From: Mycoemilia scoparia
Taxonomy: Eukaryota; Kickxellomycota; Kickxellomycetes; Kickxellales; Kickxellaceae
Assembly: GCA_027575805.1 (NCBI GenBank)
Contig: JANBPU010000007.1
Location: 124,001 to 188,000, forward strand
Length of the DNA: 64,000 nt
Direction: 5' to 3'
A program made the position numbers and the translations under genes. Numbering within the stretch: position 1 is the stretch's first letter; each line of letters starts with the position of its first letter. Below, in pieces: positions 10,768-20,439 of this stretch. The notes under the pieces are model-generated. The model did no database searches. It was not told the origin of the DNA and worked only from the letters and a program-made list of their open reading frames with translations.

Positions 10768-11921
10768 ATGACTTCACTATTAAAGAGTGTCCCCCGCAGG
10801 GAACATAAAGAGCGCTCTCAGCTGCGTTCACGACAGCGCTTTGGTCTTCTCGAAAAGAAAAAGGACTATGTTTTGCGTGCCAGAGACTACCATTCAAAAC
10901 AAAAGCGCCTGGGTGCGCTGCGCCAAAGGGCTCGCGAGCGCAATCCAGACGAGTTCTATTTTTCCATGGAAAACCAAAAAACAAAGGATGGTGTACACAT
11001 TACTGAACGTAATGAAAAGTTTTCAGAAGAATTCCTCAAATTACTTAAAACTCAGGATATTGGATATATTAGGCACCAGCGTGATGTTAACAAAAAGGTA
11101 TTATTCCTAGTCAATCCCAGAATGCACACATATTATTAATGTTGCACAATCTAACATGAACTATGTTTATAAAAATGAATAGAAACTTGAAAGGCTTCGG
11201 GCAGATTTACATTTTACCGAAGAAAACAAATCCAGTGATGTTGCTGCAGTGTCTGTGGCCTCAACCTCTGGTTCAAAGGCAAGCCATACGATATTTGTTG
11301 ATGACGAGGAAGATGGTAAGAGCCGTATAAATCGTGTATTATTATGCAAGCAACTAAACAATTGGTGGGAAATTAGGGGAGAGAGAGAACACTGCTAAAT
11401 GAGTTGAAAATTGTATATATTAATAGTTAAAAAGTTCAATCCAGCAAAACACTTTGGCACAGCACCAGAGCTGGTTGGCCGCACATTCAATCGACCACGT
11501 CTATCTGATCTAAGCGAGCAGAAGCTTAATATGCCATCCAAAAAGGAGCTAAAGGTATAACACATGAAGACTCATCTACAAAATAATCCAATATATGAAA
11601 TCTTGTTAATATGAATAGCCTTATTTTGAAATATAAAATATAGAAAATGACAAGGGGACGTGCGGCCCTTTTGAAAGAATACGAATCCAGAATTGAAAGA
11701 GAAGAGCAACTAAAGAAGGTTGAACAGGAAATGAATATACAGAAAGCACTGATGGTAAGAAAAATAAACCGGCATTTTCAAGTGTTTCGTAATTTTGTAG
11801 CATTCACATTGATATTAATCCACACATTTATATAATTTAGTCGAAAGGACGGAGGAAAAAGGTTGGAAAAGATGAAAAGGGCCTCCCTGTGTACAAATGG
11901 AGAGCTGAGAGAAAGAAGTAG
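10768..11921 (+). CDS. UTP11: U3 snoRNP protein Utp11
   Basis: Component of the small-subunit processome needed for 18S pre-rRNA cleavage in the nucleolus. Five exons: 10768..11097, 11183..11315, 11427..11554, 11644..11754, 11841..11921; 260 residues, the usual family length. The N-terminus SLLKSVPRREHKERSQLRSR then FGLLEKKKDYVLRARDYHSK is the conserved Utp11 start, followed by RARERNPDEFYFSM. Later blocks: SHTIFVDDEED, KKFNPAKHFGTAPELVGRTF, an acidic/basic coiled-coil-like stretch ESRIEREEQLKKVEQEM, and a basic tail ending VYKWRAERKK. All introns are GT-AG and frames join without gaps. It converges with dynactin subunit 5, whose stop is 88 bp away. Confidence 0.93.
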
Positions 11922-12009
11922 TGGTATAATGAAGCCCTATTACTATGTTACCAGGATGAAAAACAACAAACTCCAAAACCTTGACATGACATGACTATAA
12001 AAGGAGTAT

Positions 12010-12989
12010 TCAGCGAACCGATAAAAACTTTGAATAGTAATCTTTGGAATATGCCTCGAACGACTCATGTGTGCCTTCTGGCAGCTGCCCCGAAATCTTT
12101 GCTGGAGACTGACCACTAACAATAGAAAACGAAGAGATCACGGAATTTGGAGCTATGACTGTGTTGTCTTCGATATAACAGCAATCCTTTATGATCGCGA
12201 ATCGCCCCTAAAAACATATCAATTTTAAATATTTTCCAATATTATCTCATTCGTTTTCGTGTGTGCTATTTCATTTGGGTTATCAACATAAACCACTTAC
12301 AATTATGCAATTCTTTCCTATTCGTACATATGATCCAATGCTAGCAGCTTCAACAATTGTGTCTTCACCTATTGAGACATAGTCTCCAATCTTCATGGGG
12401 TAGTAGCTGAACGTCCTATTTTACACCGCAAAATACAATATATTATCATTGCCAACTATTGAGTCTCGTTGGATCCAGTTATAAGAGTGATTATTTTTGA
12501 AGGGCTAAGTTATACTAGTAGACCAGTTTCAATTTGCATACTGGTCACCATATATTTTCATTGATAATACTAGTTTAGCTCTTCAGAAATAACTACTCAT
12601 AAGGGTACACCCTGTATACTAATACTTCATAAATTTGCTTCCATACTTACAGCTTATTTGTTTTGTAGGGCGGCCTAAGCACTGCTCTCTTTGCCAATAC
12701 ACAATAACGCCCCATGACAATGGCAGCATGGTGACCAGCACCAACTCTGCGTAGATCGCCACGTATCATAGACCCGGTCTGTATAATGGTTTTTCCGCCC
12801 AAGACGATGTTTTGGCTACCAGAGATCACGGACTGCCGGCTGACCTTGTTGCCCGTGTCCTGTTTCAAAGCAAATATATGTGTTCATGAGCATTGTGCTC
12901 TCGGGCTTACAACCATCACGGAGCACACAAAAATTACTTACTGTTTCAATGTATTCGGACTTTTTATAGTATGTGATGGGAAGCTCCAT
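12010..12989 (-). CDS. DCTN5: Dynactin subunit 5 (p25)
   Basis: Pointed-end subunit of dynactin, which links cytoplasmic dynein to endosome and nuclear cargo. Four exons: 12942..12989, 12651..12859, 12301..12415, 12010..12207; 189 residues, close to human p25 (182). It has a left-handed parallel beta-helix made of hexapeptide repeats: [20 protein letters not shown], then [29 protein letters not shown] and [20 protein letters not shown]. The start [16 protein letters not shown] matches the family. The tail [20 protein letters not shown] followed by KF is typical. Intron 2 (12416..12650) contains a MITE at 12484..12599. Presence of p25 suggests a full filamentous-type dynactin arm. Confidence 0.93.
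12484..12599. mobile_element. MITE copy 2, inside DCTN5 intron 2, subfamily beta
   Basis: 116 bp, flanked by TA at 12482-12483 and 12600-12601. Ends: AGAGTGATTATTTTTGAAGG and, reversed, TGAGTAGTTATTTCTGAAGA. The inner part (ACTAGTAGACCAG, CATTGATAATACTAGT) matches the copy at 35024 and differs from subfamily alpha. Confidence 0.75.
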
Positions 12990-13122
12990 TTAGAATACTT
13001 TAAGCCTTCTTTTTGAGCTGGAGGGAAAATACTGCAATATTTACATGAGCTTGATCAAATGCGGCAAGATGACAAAAACATTAATCCCTATTGTTGTTAT
13101 GGGCTACTATTTCTTAGTGATA

Positions 13123-13313
13123 TGGGTAATAATTTATGAAGGGCATCTTTTGGTGGCCAACGATTAAAGGGGGAACCACAGCTAAATGGATATCCAACTT
13201 TAATAGTAAAGATGATTAAGCTATTTATTACTCCTAGGGAGGAAGCTGAATGCAACATACACTAAAATTCCAACGTTAATAGTAAGCATTCACCCTTCAA
13301 AAATAACTACCCT
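13123..13313. mobile_element. MITE copy 3, subfamily alpha, with internal insertion
   Basis: 191 bp, flanked by TA at 13121-13122 and 13314-13315. Ends TGGGTAATAATTTATGAAGG and, reversed, AGGGTAGTTATTTTTGAAGG. It is about 75 bp longer than its relatives because a short-element copy sits inside it at about 13210..13269. Confidence 0.7.
13194..13285. repeat. Short dispersed element (copy B) nested in MITE 3
   Basis: CCAACTTTAATAGTAA at 13194..13209 and CCAACGTTAATAGTAA at 13270..13285 (15 of 16 identical) flank about 60 bp that begin GATGATTAAGCTATTTATTA near 13211 and end near CATACACTAAAATT. The flanking repeat is part of the host MITE, so this looks like a target duplication. Confidence 0.6.
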
Positions 13314-13665
13314 TACCTCTCTCATAATTTTGCAGAAAACACACGAATTAACTTTGTGGTTTGAGTGCCAAGCCCGAAGGGCACTTCCCTGTTTCATGGG
13401 CTTGCTATTTCATTCTTTTCAATCAAAGTTACAGAGAACTTTTGGGACCAAGCAACACAACATACCTAATAAATTTGCTTATAAATGCATTGGCTGCGTA
13501 GCAGTTAAAGGAATTTGAATTAGATGGCGCAGCAATTAGCAATATCTCGCAGCATGATCCGCCTCTGCCAAGTATCCAAATAGGCCGGAAAAGGCTATTC
13601 TCATTCTATGGGAGCCCATTTTGCCTAGGCTTCCCATCAAAAGTGGACCAGATGGCACAGTCATG

Positions 13666-13799
13666 CCAGTGGTTATTTCTGAAGGACTAAAAGCAGACTA
13701 TACATGTCAATGCATTTATCAATAATGGCATAGGCTTGCCAATATGCAAGTTGAAGCTAGCCTACTAGTAAAAATTAGCCCTTCAAAAATAATGATTCA
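13666..13799. mobile_element. MITE copy 4, subfamily beta, left flank degraded
   Basis: 134 bp. The right end, reversed, reads TGAATCATTATTTTTGAAGG with TA at 13800-13801. The left end CCAGTGGTTATTTCTGAAGG is preceded by TG rather than TA. The inner part (ATATGCAAGTT, TAGTAAAAATTAGCCC) matches the copy at 18682. Confidence 0.6.
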
Positions 13800-13874
13800 T
13801 ACATTCAAGTTTGTATTGTAGACATTATTCTGGTACGTTTTTAGAGTAGATGGTGGGGATGCTATTTTGTTTGT

Positions 13875-14043
13875 GTAATTTATTAGGCGATGACTAAGCT
13901 TTTATTGCCCTTTTGGAGGTAACTGTAAGCCACATACACTAAAAATTGTGTTTACCAAATCCAATAAAATAATCTAGTTAGGTAAAATTGAATAGTGCAA
14001 TTTATTAGGTGATTAAGCTTTTTATTACAGCGCAATTTATTAT
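13875..14043. repeat. Short dispersed element copies C and D with repeated flanks
   Basis: GTAATTTATTAGG (13875..13887) and GCAATTTATTAGG (13997..14009) flank copy C, which starts GATGACTAAGCTTTTATTGC at 13889. A truncated copy D (GATTAAGCTTTTTATTAC, about 14011..14030) follows, and the flank motif GCAATTTATTA returns a third time at about 14032..14042. Confidence 0.55.
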
Positions 14044-14157
14044 GTGGGGTTCTTTTCTCTCTGTCATTACCCATATTTTTTGTGCTTTTTCCCAACGCGT
14101 GCTTTTCCTGTCTCAGTATTTTTATATTTTTGTATATTTATCATATCAGTTTGTGCT

Positions 14158-16661
14158 ATGGGAATTGAAAATGATGAGGACCAGAACGTTTATGAGGTAT
14201 GTATATTTGGCATTTCGACTTTTCGATGTTTGGATTCACAGCCATGTCAGAAAGCCACCAAGAGGCAAAGTAAATTCAAACAATTACTTGTTTATTTAAC
14301 TTATTTGTTTACCCTTGCTGTGTATTGCCTTAGGTTGAAAAGATTGTCGCGCATGAACGTATTAATGTAAGACTGCATAAATGATCGTACAGCGTCCTTG
14401 TCATGATATGGGCATGTATTGAATATATATTCTTTAATTACTTAGGGTGGCTACATGTATCTTGTAAAATGGAAGGGATACTCCAGCGATGAGAATACTT
14501 GGGAGCCTATGGAGCATCTAGAACATTGCAGAAATATCATAAGCGATCATTGGATTGAATGGAAAAGGAGCAATGTAGGTTGTTAGAGAGTGACAATAAT
14601 AGTAGTAGGCATATGCGTGACTATTTTTGAAGGGTATCTTTTATTGGTCACTAATTTGGCTGTGGTCGCTCCTATAACCACTGACTGACAAAAGATACCC
14701 TTCAAAAATTATGGCCAGTATGGCGATAAAGCTTTGTATAGTGCAGCCTAATTGATTTGCATTTCTTGTTGTAGGGAAAGCTCAGGAAAAATTCATTATC
14801 ATTATCTTCATCACAAAGTCCTGAACCACGAGAGCATATGATTATGGAAGGCGCTATGCCAAATAACACAAAGAATAATACATTTGCTCGGCGAGCGAAT
14901 AATATATCGAGATCTGAAGTGCAAGGTGCAATTACTCAGCCAAAGGAAAATGGATTTGCAGCCAAGAAACAGAATATAATTACCCAGGCAGTAGATAATG
15001 GATCAAGGTTAAAGAGCAACAATAAGGTTATTTTTCCGAAGGACAGTGGGATTAAACCCAAGGCACAGGATAGGGTTATTTTTCCAGTGGATAGTGGGAT
15101 TAGACTAAACAACCACCCGCCAAAAAACTCTGGCTTTGGCATGATTTCTAAAATTAGACATCTATCCATTAAAAAGCACAATACGGTTCCACACAAAAAG
15201 ATTTCAATGAGGCCTAATCCAAACAAAACACCCAAAGAAAATTCTTTGCCATCATTAATAAACAGGCATACAGATGTGTCGAGGAGTGAGTCTGAATCCA
15301 ACTCACCATACAGGCCTGAGCCTAAAAGACTGAAGCTCCATCACACATTCGACTTGGGCAGCGATGATCCAGAACTAAAAACAGCTTTGGGGGATTACAT
15401 GCCAAAACCACTAAATGCCATAAATAAAAATCGAAAGCAAAAATATGGTCATTTTAAAAGCAGCTCCCTTGGTCAGAAATATAACTCGAGGAGTATGGCA
15501 CAGCCTTATGTGTCAGATAGCATATTAAGCACTCCCAACATTGGGAATAGTAGTAGTCCAATCCTGGTCGATAGTGAAATTGATTCGAGTGATGACGAAC
15601 CTCTCATACAGATACACAATGAGGCCAAAACAAAAAATTTAAGTCCCAAAGCTAGTGGTTACGCGAAAAATGATGAGCCACCAGATTCGTTTGAATCTAC
15701 CACAGTATTGTCTAGCGGAAAGGTACTTCCACCTAATGTACTGGAGTTTTACAAAATTTTGAAAGGCGCAAAGGGCCCACCTATAACTGTGGTTAATAAC
15801 GTCGACAATGAAGGTCCGCCGCCTAACTTTACCTATATTGATGATAATATATGGAGCCCAGATGTCCCACAGCCATCCAGAGAAGCTGTATGTGGATGCG
15901 AATGTTCCGATGGTCAATCTTGCTTTGTACCGGATCCTGATAATGGCACCATAGAATCGGAGTGTTTGTGCATGGACTTGCAATCTTCGGTTATGCCTTA
16001 TGATAGCAATGGACTACTTATTACGGAGTCTGGATCTTCTATATACGAATGCAATCATATGTGTAGTTGCGGGCCCGATTGCCATATGCGAGTAGTACAG
16101 AAGGGACGTACAGTTCCACTCAGAATATTTAAAAGTAAAAATAGAGGATGGGGGGTTGATGCAATGACTCTTATTAAAAAAGGCCAATTCATATGCGAAT
16201 ACGTTGGCGAAATAATTACATATATTGAAGCTGAGCACAGGCTGTCGAGCGAAGTTGAGCTGGGAACTAGCTATCTTTTTGATCTTGATTCCGAGGTTCA
16301 GGAACACGAATTTTCCGACTTTACAATAGATGCACGACATTACGGGAATATATCCCGATTCATCAACCATTCCTGTGAGCCCAACATAGAGATACGTGCA
16401 GTATTCATTGAGCACTGGGATAAGCGGTTACATCGCCTTGCGCTATTTGCTAGAAGGGATATCATGCCCGGAGAAGAGTTGGCATTCGACTACAATCCAG
16501 GAAGAAAATTCATTGACTCTGATTCCGATTTAAATCATTCAGAAAATTTGGTGCATAAAAATAACATGCCTAGAAGTGGACAAAAGGCATCAACAACTAT
16601 TCCCAAGCATTTCATTTGCTATTGCGGTACTGCATCCTGTCGTGGCAAGATTTTCACATAA
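14158..16661 (+). CDS. clr4: Histone H3K9 methyltransferase, Clr4/SUV39 type (chromodomain + SET)
   Basis: Writes H3K9 methylation for heterochromatin. Four exons: 14158..14196, 14334..14366, 14446..14574, 14775..16661; 695 residues. The chromodomain (about residues 12-66) is split over exons 1-3: [39 protein letters not shown] long linker (about 67-435) carries imperfect repeats ([26 protein letters not shown]). The pre-SET starts [12 protein letters not shown] near 439 with zinc-binding cysteines, then [19 protein letters not shown]. The SET core has [22 protein letters not shown], the cofactor motif [10 protein letters not shown] near 595 and ELAFDYN. The post-[14 protein letters not shown] ends the protein. 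All catalytic landmarks are intact. It is longer than S. pombe Clr4 (490) because of the linker. Intron 3 holds a MITE. Confidence 0.93.
14614..14718. mobile_element. MITE copy 5, inside intron 3 of the SET gene, subfamily alpha
   Basis: 105 bp with TA on both sides (14612-14613, 14719-14720). Ends TGCGTGACTATTTTTGAAGG and, reversed, CTGGCCATAATTTTTGAAGG. It makes up about half of the 200 bp intron 14575..14774. Confidence 0.78.
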
Positions 16662-17717
16662 TTATTGTTCATTTCTATTTGATCAAAGTTCACAAGGCTT
16701 TGGGCAAATTGGGACCACAGGAAACGCATATGAAATGCCCTGTGATTAGGCCGAAATATGAGGGCTTACTACTGCCTACTGTATATTCGATCACTAGTGA
16801 AATCTTCCAATTTGGACAAAATTCGGCTTATATTGCTTGGGTCCCCAGGATCTTTATCGCTATTATTTGAAATCATGCCTATTAGAAAGAGAGATTTTTA
16901 ATAGTACGCTGTTGTAACCACTGTAAATCACCATTGACCCTTGTACAGTTATATTTTTGAGGACTTATTTTGTCTATCACTGTATGAAAAGTAATTCGAG
17001 ATCGACTCCAATCTTGCCATGTAAGAGAGTACCCCTCTATAAAGAGATATCGCTTATAATCTACATACCCTACTATTTATTCAACGCCACGCTTTATCTA
17101 ATGATCAGTGTAGTCTGACCATTTGCAGGCATTTTAACAACACTCTATCTATTACTAATTATTTAAATAAATATAAATGGGTGGTTATTTTTGAAGGGTA
17201 GCCATTTGCTAGTAGACTGTGGTCATTCATTTGGCTATGATTGCCCCTACAATATTCGGCCACTAAAAGCTGCTACCCTTCGAAAATTATTGCCCAAGTA
17301 TAGATTAACTTATTATTTAAATGGTCAGATTTCAAAAAACCTTAGACAAAAATGGTGGGCTGTAGAAGTTGCGTAGCAAAAAGCTTGTGGTTAAACTAAA
17401 ATCTGAGGACCCATTTCTAGATATTCACGCATTATCCCTAACGAAGTCTCACCAAATATAAAGCACTTTAGTTGGAATTACCAAGATACACTGGGGGAGA
17501 ACTGACTAGCTCATTCACTTCTCTAGAGCATCTCCCACAATTATTTTTGGTGATTTTTACGCATGATTTAATCCATTAATTTACATACCACAAATGTGAG
17601 AGTAATACCATTTTAGGTGTAAATTGCCTTAATGCCAATCCAACAAAACTTTTGCTTGCCCTGTCACAATTATATTATATACATTTCAGACATCGAGTAA
17701 TATAAGGAAACCACACC
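16662..17717. other. Intergenic, no gene recognised
   Basis: Trailer of the SET gene and promoter of EIF3K, with one MITE at 17178..17296. Short frames only. Confidence 0.6.
17178..17296. mobile_element. MITE copy 6, subfamily alpha
   Basis: 119 bp. Ends TGGGTGGTTATTTTTGAAGG and, reversed, TGGGCAATAATTTTCGAAGG. Flanking dinucleotides are AA and AG, so the TA duplication appears mutated. Confidence 0.7.
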
Positions 17718-18437
17718 ATGTCTCAGGAGATAAATACACCTACCAACAGCTCCAAGCGCCCAGACTGCAGAAGTGATGAGATTCACACCCTGATTAACAC
17801 TCTTGAGCGGTACAATGGCAACAATGTTCCAAAGCTTGAGTCATACTTAGAGCAGCAATGCCAGAGCTCCGAGGAATCGAATAACTATGACCTTCAAGCC
17901 AATCTAGCTTTACTCAAATTGTACCAATTTAACCCCAAGCTGTTTAACGAAAAATACGTAGTCAAGATTCTCGGAAAGGCACTCATGGCAATTCCAGGCC
18001 CAGACTTCAATCTGTACTTGTATATGTTGAATGAGCAGTTCACATCTATCTCAGATATAAGCAGCGTCATTGAGCTCAAGGACTTGTTGGAGTCGGCACA
18101 CTATACTCGTTTCTGGGAGGTTCTCAAGGAGAATCCTGGACTAAAATCACAACTCGAAAGCATTGTTGGCTTTGTTAAGAATATTCAGGTCATGATTGCA
18201 TGCAACATTGCAACAACTTATCAGACTATTTACGTCACCGAAGCCAAGTCTTACCTAGGCTTTGAGGATGATGAAGGATTCACTGGATTTATTTCCAAGG
18301 AGGGATGGAGCGTAGACAAGTCAGACCAAGGCCTGATCAACCTGCCACTTCACAAACAAAACGAAGCCAAGACCGTTGTTATTTCCGAGCAGATCAGGTT
18401 TGCACAGCTCACAAAAGTTATTGCCTCTTCACACTAG
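17718..18437 (+). CDS. EIF3K: Translation initiation factor eIF3 subunit k
   Basis: Non-core subunit of eIF3, which organises the 43S pre-initiation complex. Intronless, 239 residues; human eIF3k is 218. The conserved block LERYNGNNVPKLESYLEQQC followed by NYDLQANLALLKLYQFNP near residues 36-76 is the clearest signature. Then VVKILGKALMAIPGPDFNLY, the PCI-like segment ELKDLLESAHYTRFWEVLKE, and a winged-helix end FISKEGWSVDKSDQGLINLP then VISEQIRFAQLTKVIASSH. The start ATG is preceded by a purine-rich ACC context. Sometimes such proteins are confused with proteasome Rpn12, but the LKLYQFNP and GW..D motifs favour eIF3k. Codon use is richer in G/C at third positions than its neighbours, as expected for a well expressed gene. 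Confidence 0.93.
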   Translation: MSQEINTPTNSSKRPDCRSDEIHTLINTLERYNGNNVPKLESYLEQQCQSSEESNNYDLQANLALLKLYQFNPKLFNEKYVVKILGKALMAIPGPDFNLYLYMLNEQFTSISDISSVIELKDLLESAHYTRFWEVLKENPGLKSQLESIVGFVKNIQVMIACNIATTYQTIYVTEAKSYLGFEDDEGFTGFISKEGWSVDKSDQGLINLPLHKQNEAKTVVISEQIRFAQLTKVIASSH

Positions 18438-19263
18438 GTAGTTGGTATGAGAATACACTTGGCCAGCCTAATTCAAAGACATAAGGAGAAATGCTTTATA
18501 TAAACATCTAGTAAAAATGCTATACTTTGTTAATAAATGATATGAATTATCATGTTTAAAAGCAATTCCAAAAAATTAAGCTAGACCAGTTATTTTATTT
18601 ATGTTATAAAGACTCTTTTTATACAGCAAATGCTAGTACCTCTAATGCTATAGGTTTTTACGTATAAAAAAGACAGCCATATGGGAGGCTGTTTTTGAAG
18701 GATCAAATGCATCTATCCACAATAATGTAGGCTGGTTAATATGCAAGTTAGAACTGGCCTATTAGTAAAAATTAGCCCTTCAATATAATAATCCATATAA
18801 AAATTATTTGGGTGCATCCTCTGATTTCCAGATAAATTATTAATTTGTCCCAGAAGATCGACAGGTGGTTTTGGAGTTTCCTGGGACACAGAATACTTTG
18901 ATTGCAAGATTGAGAAACTGTGGGCATTCGCACAAAACCCAGGGATAGGGGGGAGGTTTCAATGTGTATAATATGTCTTAAATTGTACTTGAGAAGAATT
19001 GAAAACCTTGTTTGTCTGACCGCATTGTCTAATCTTTCCCATAACCGAATGTCTTTGTTGTATCATTCTCTAACAATTCATCTATTCTTTGTTCAGCAGC
19101 AGTACATATGTAACCTTACTTTATTTTTCTATTACCTCTTCACACTACTATCCGTTTAGGTATCCAATACTGGATTTCCCCTATTCCTCTTTTTTCTTTC
19201 TCTCTCTCTAATACTTTATCTGTCAGCTTATACACCAGAACCATACTTGTTGAATAAACCAAT
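18438..19263. other. Intergenic, no gene recognised
   Basis: Trailer of EIF3K with AATAAA-like AT-rich sequence, one MITE (18682..18795), and the pyrimidine-rich promoter of MPDU1 at about 19160..19215. Confidence 0.6.
18682..18795. mobile_element. MITE copy 7, subfamily beta
   Basis: 114 bp, TA on both sides (18680-18681, 18796-18797). The left end TGGGAGGCTGTTTTTGAAGG is well kept; the right end, reversed TGGATTATTATATTGAAGGG, is diverged. Confidence 0.72.
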
Positions 19264-20034
19264 ATGAGCCAGGATATAGGAACTTGGGCTCCTGCCATTA
19301 TCAGAGAACCAGTCCTACTTTTACTTGGAAAACCATGTACTGTAAAGCTGTTAGACCAATTGCAAATTACTGACGGAACATGTCTCAAGTACGCGGTTTC
19401 GAAAGTCCTTGGTTTGGGCATTGTACTGGGTGGTTGCATTGTCAAGCTTCCTCAGATCTACAAGATTGTCAAATCTCGTTCTGCCATTGGAATTAGTCTA
19501 TTGGCATATATCCAAGAAACCATTGCAAATATCATTACCCTTGCATATAACCTAAGAGAAGGAAACCCATTCACGACGTATGGCGAAACTTTATTTATTG
19601 GCATACAGAATTACTTAATAACAATCATGCTCTACATGTTTAGCGGACGCAACTTCCAGGCATTTGTAATGGCTGGTGTGCTTCTTGGATTCACATTTGC
19701 ATTATTTGATTCTACATGGGTCAGCCAAAGTTTACTTGAAAAGCTACAGGGCGCAACTGTGGCCATGATCTTGTCATCGCGTGCTTCACAGATATATAAT
19801 ATTTGGAAAAACAAGCGGACAGGTCAACTTTCTGCATTCACCGTGTTCAACTATTTCTTTGGAACTGCAGCTAGACTTTACACAACAATTATGGAGGTCG
19901 ATGATAATCTTATGCTGGCCTGCTTCCTGTTATCAACCATTGCTAACGGAATTCTTGCATTCCAAATGATTTGGTACTGGAATGCTGATAAAACTACAAA
20001 GTACAAGCTTGCATCAAAGAAAAAGCAACTATAA
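19264..20034 (+). CDS. MPDU1: Mannose-P-dolichol utilization defect 1 (MPDU1/Lec35) PQ-loop membrane protein
   Basis: ER membrane protein needed for use of dolichol-phosphate mannose and glucose in N-glycan, O-mannose and GPI-anchor synthesis. Intronless, 256 residues (human 247). The N-terminal segment with CLKYAVSKVLGLGIVLGGCI leads into the first PQ loop, VKLPQIYKIVKSRSAIGISL. Several hydrophobic spans follow (LFIGIQNYLITIMLYMF, FVMAGVLLGFTFALF). The second loop reads SRASQIYNIWKNKRTGQLSA, where the usual Pro-Gln pair is Ser-Gln, as often in this family. The last span is LMLACFLLSTIANGILAFQM and the tail is lysine-rich (TTKYKLASKKKQL), which could act in ER retention. About seven spans fit the MtN3/PQ-loop fold. 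No introns. Confidence 0.92.
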   Translation: MSQDIGTWAPAIIREPVLLLLGKPCTVKLLDQLQITDGTCLKYAVSKVLGLGIVLGGCIVKLPQIYKIVKSRSAIGISLLAYIQETIANIITLAYNLREGNPFTTYGETLFIGIQNYLITIMLYMFSGRNFQAFVMAGVLLGFTFALFDSTWVSQSLLEKLQGATVAMILSSRASQIYNIWKNKRTGQLSAFTVFNYFFGTAARLYTTIMEVDDNLMLACFLLSTIANGILAFQMIWYWNADKTTKYKLASKKKQL

Positions 20035-20439
20035 AGAGAGTATGGCTAGTGATATGTATATAATGAACAGCAAGCTACTATATGTTCACAAGTTTCCCTT
20101 TTGCATATTCAGATGATCTTGATATTTAAATATTCTATACACGCTTATTTGTTGAAATAAAATTATATATATCTTCTTATACATTATAACGTAATAACAT
20201 TTCTGAATCTTAACATTTGAATTAAAGTTTGACCAGACGATCTGCAGCCAAAAACATATCAACAAAAATTGCTCACTGTTCTAAAATTTGAGCAAATCCC
20301 CATAAGCCACTGGTCCAATAAAAATTATTATTTAATTGCATAGACAAGGTATATAGTCAAAGCTGCAATACTTATAGCTTTAGACACAATACTTTTATGA
20401 AACTCTCTGTAGAGTTTATTAATCCAAAAGCACAGAAAC
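20035..20439. other. Intergenic, MPDU1 trailer and SF3B2 promoter
   Basis: AT-rich, no frame of note. TATATATA-like motifs near 20165. Confidence 0.6.

Larger units (their letters stand above)
12990..14157. other. Repeat-rich intergenic region
   Basis: Divergent region between DCTN5 and the SET gene. It contains two MITEs (13123..13313, 13666..13799) and three copies of a short dispersed element (about 13194..13285, 13875..14009, 13997..14043). Open frames here are short and unsupported. Confidence 0.6.

Noticed and set aside
17718..18437. Reading this gene as proteasome subunit Rpn12
   Set aside because: The YDLQANLALLKLYQFNP block and C-terminal winged-helix sequence match eIF3k, not Rpn12.
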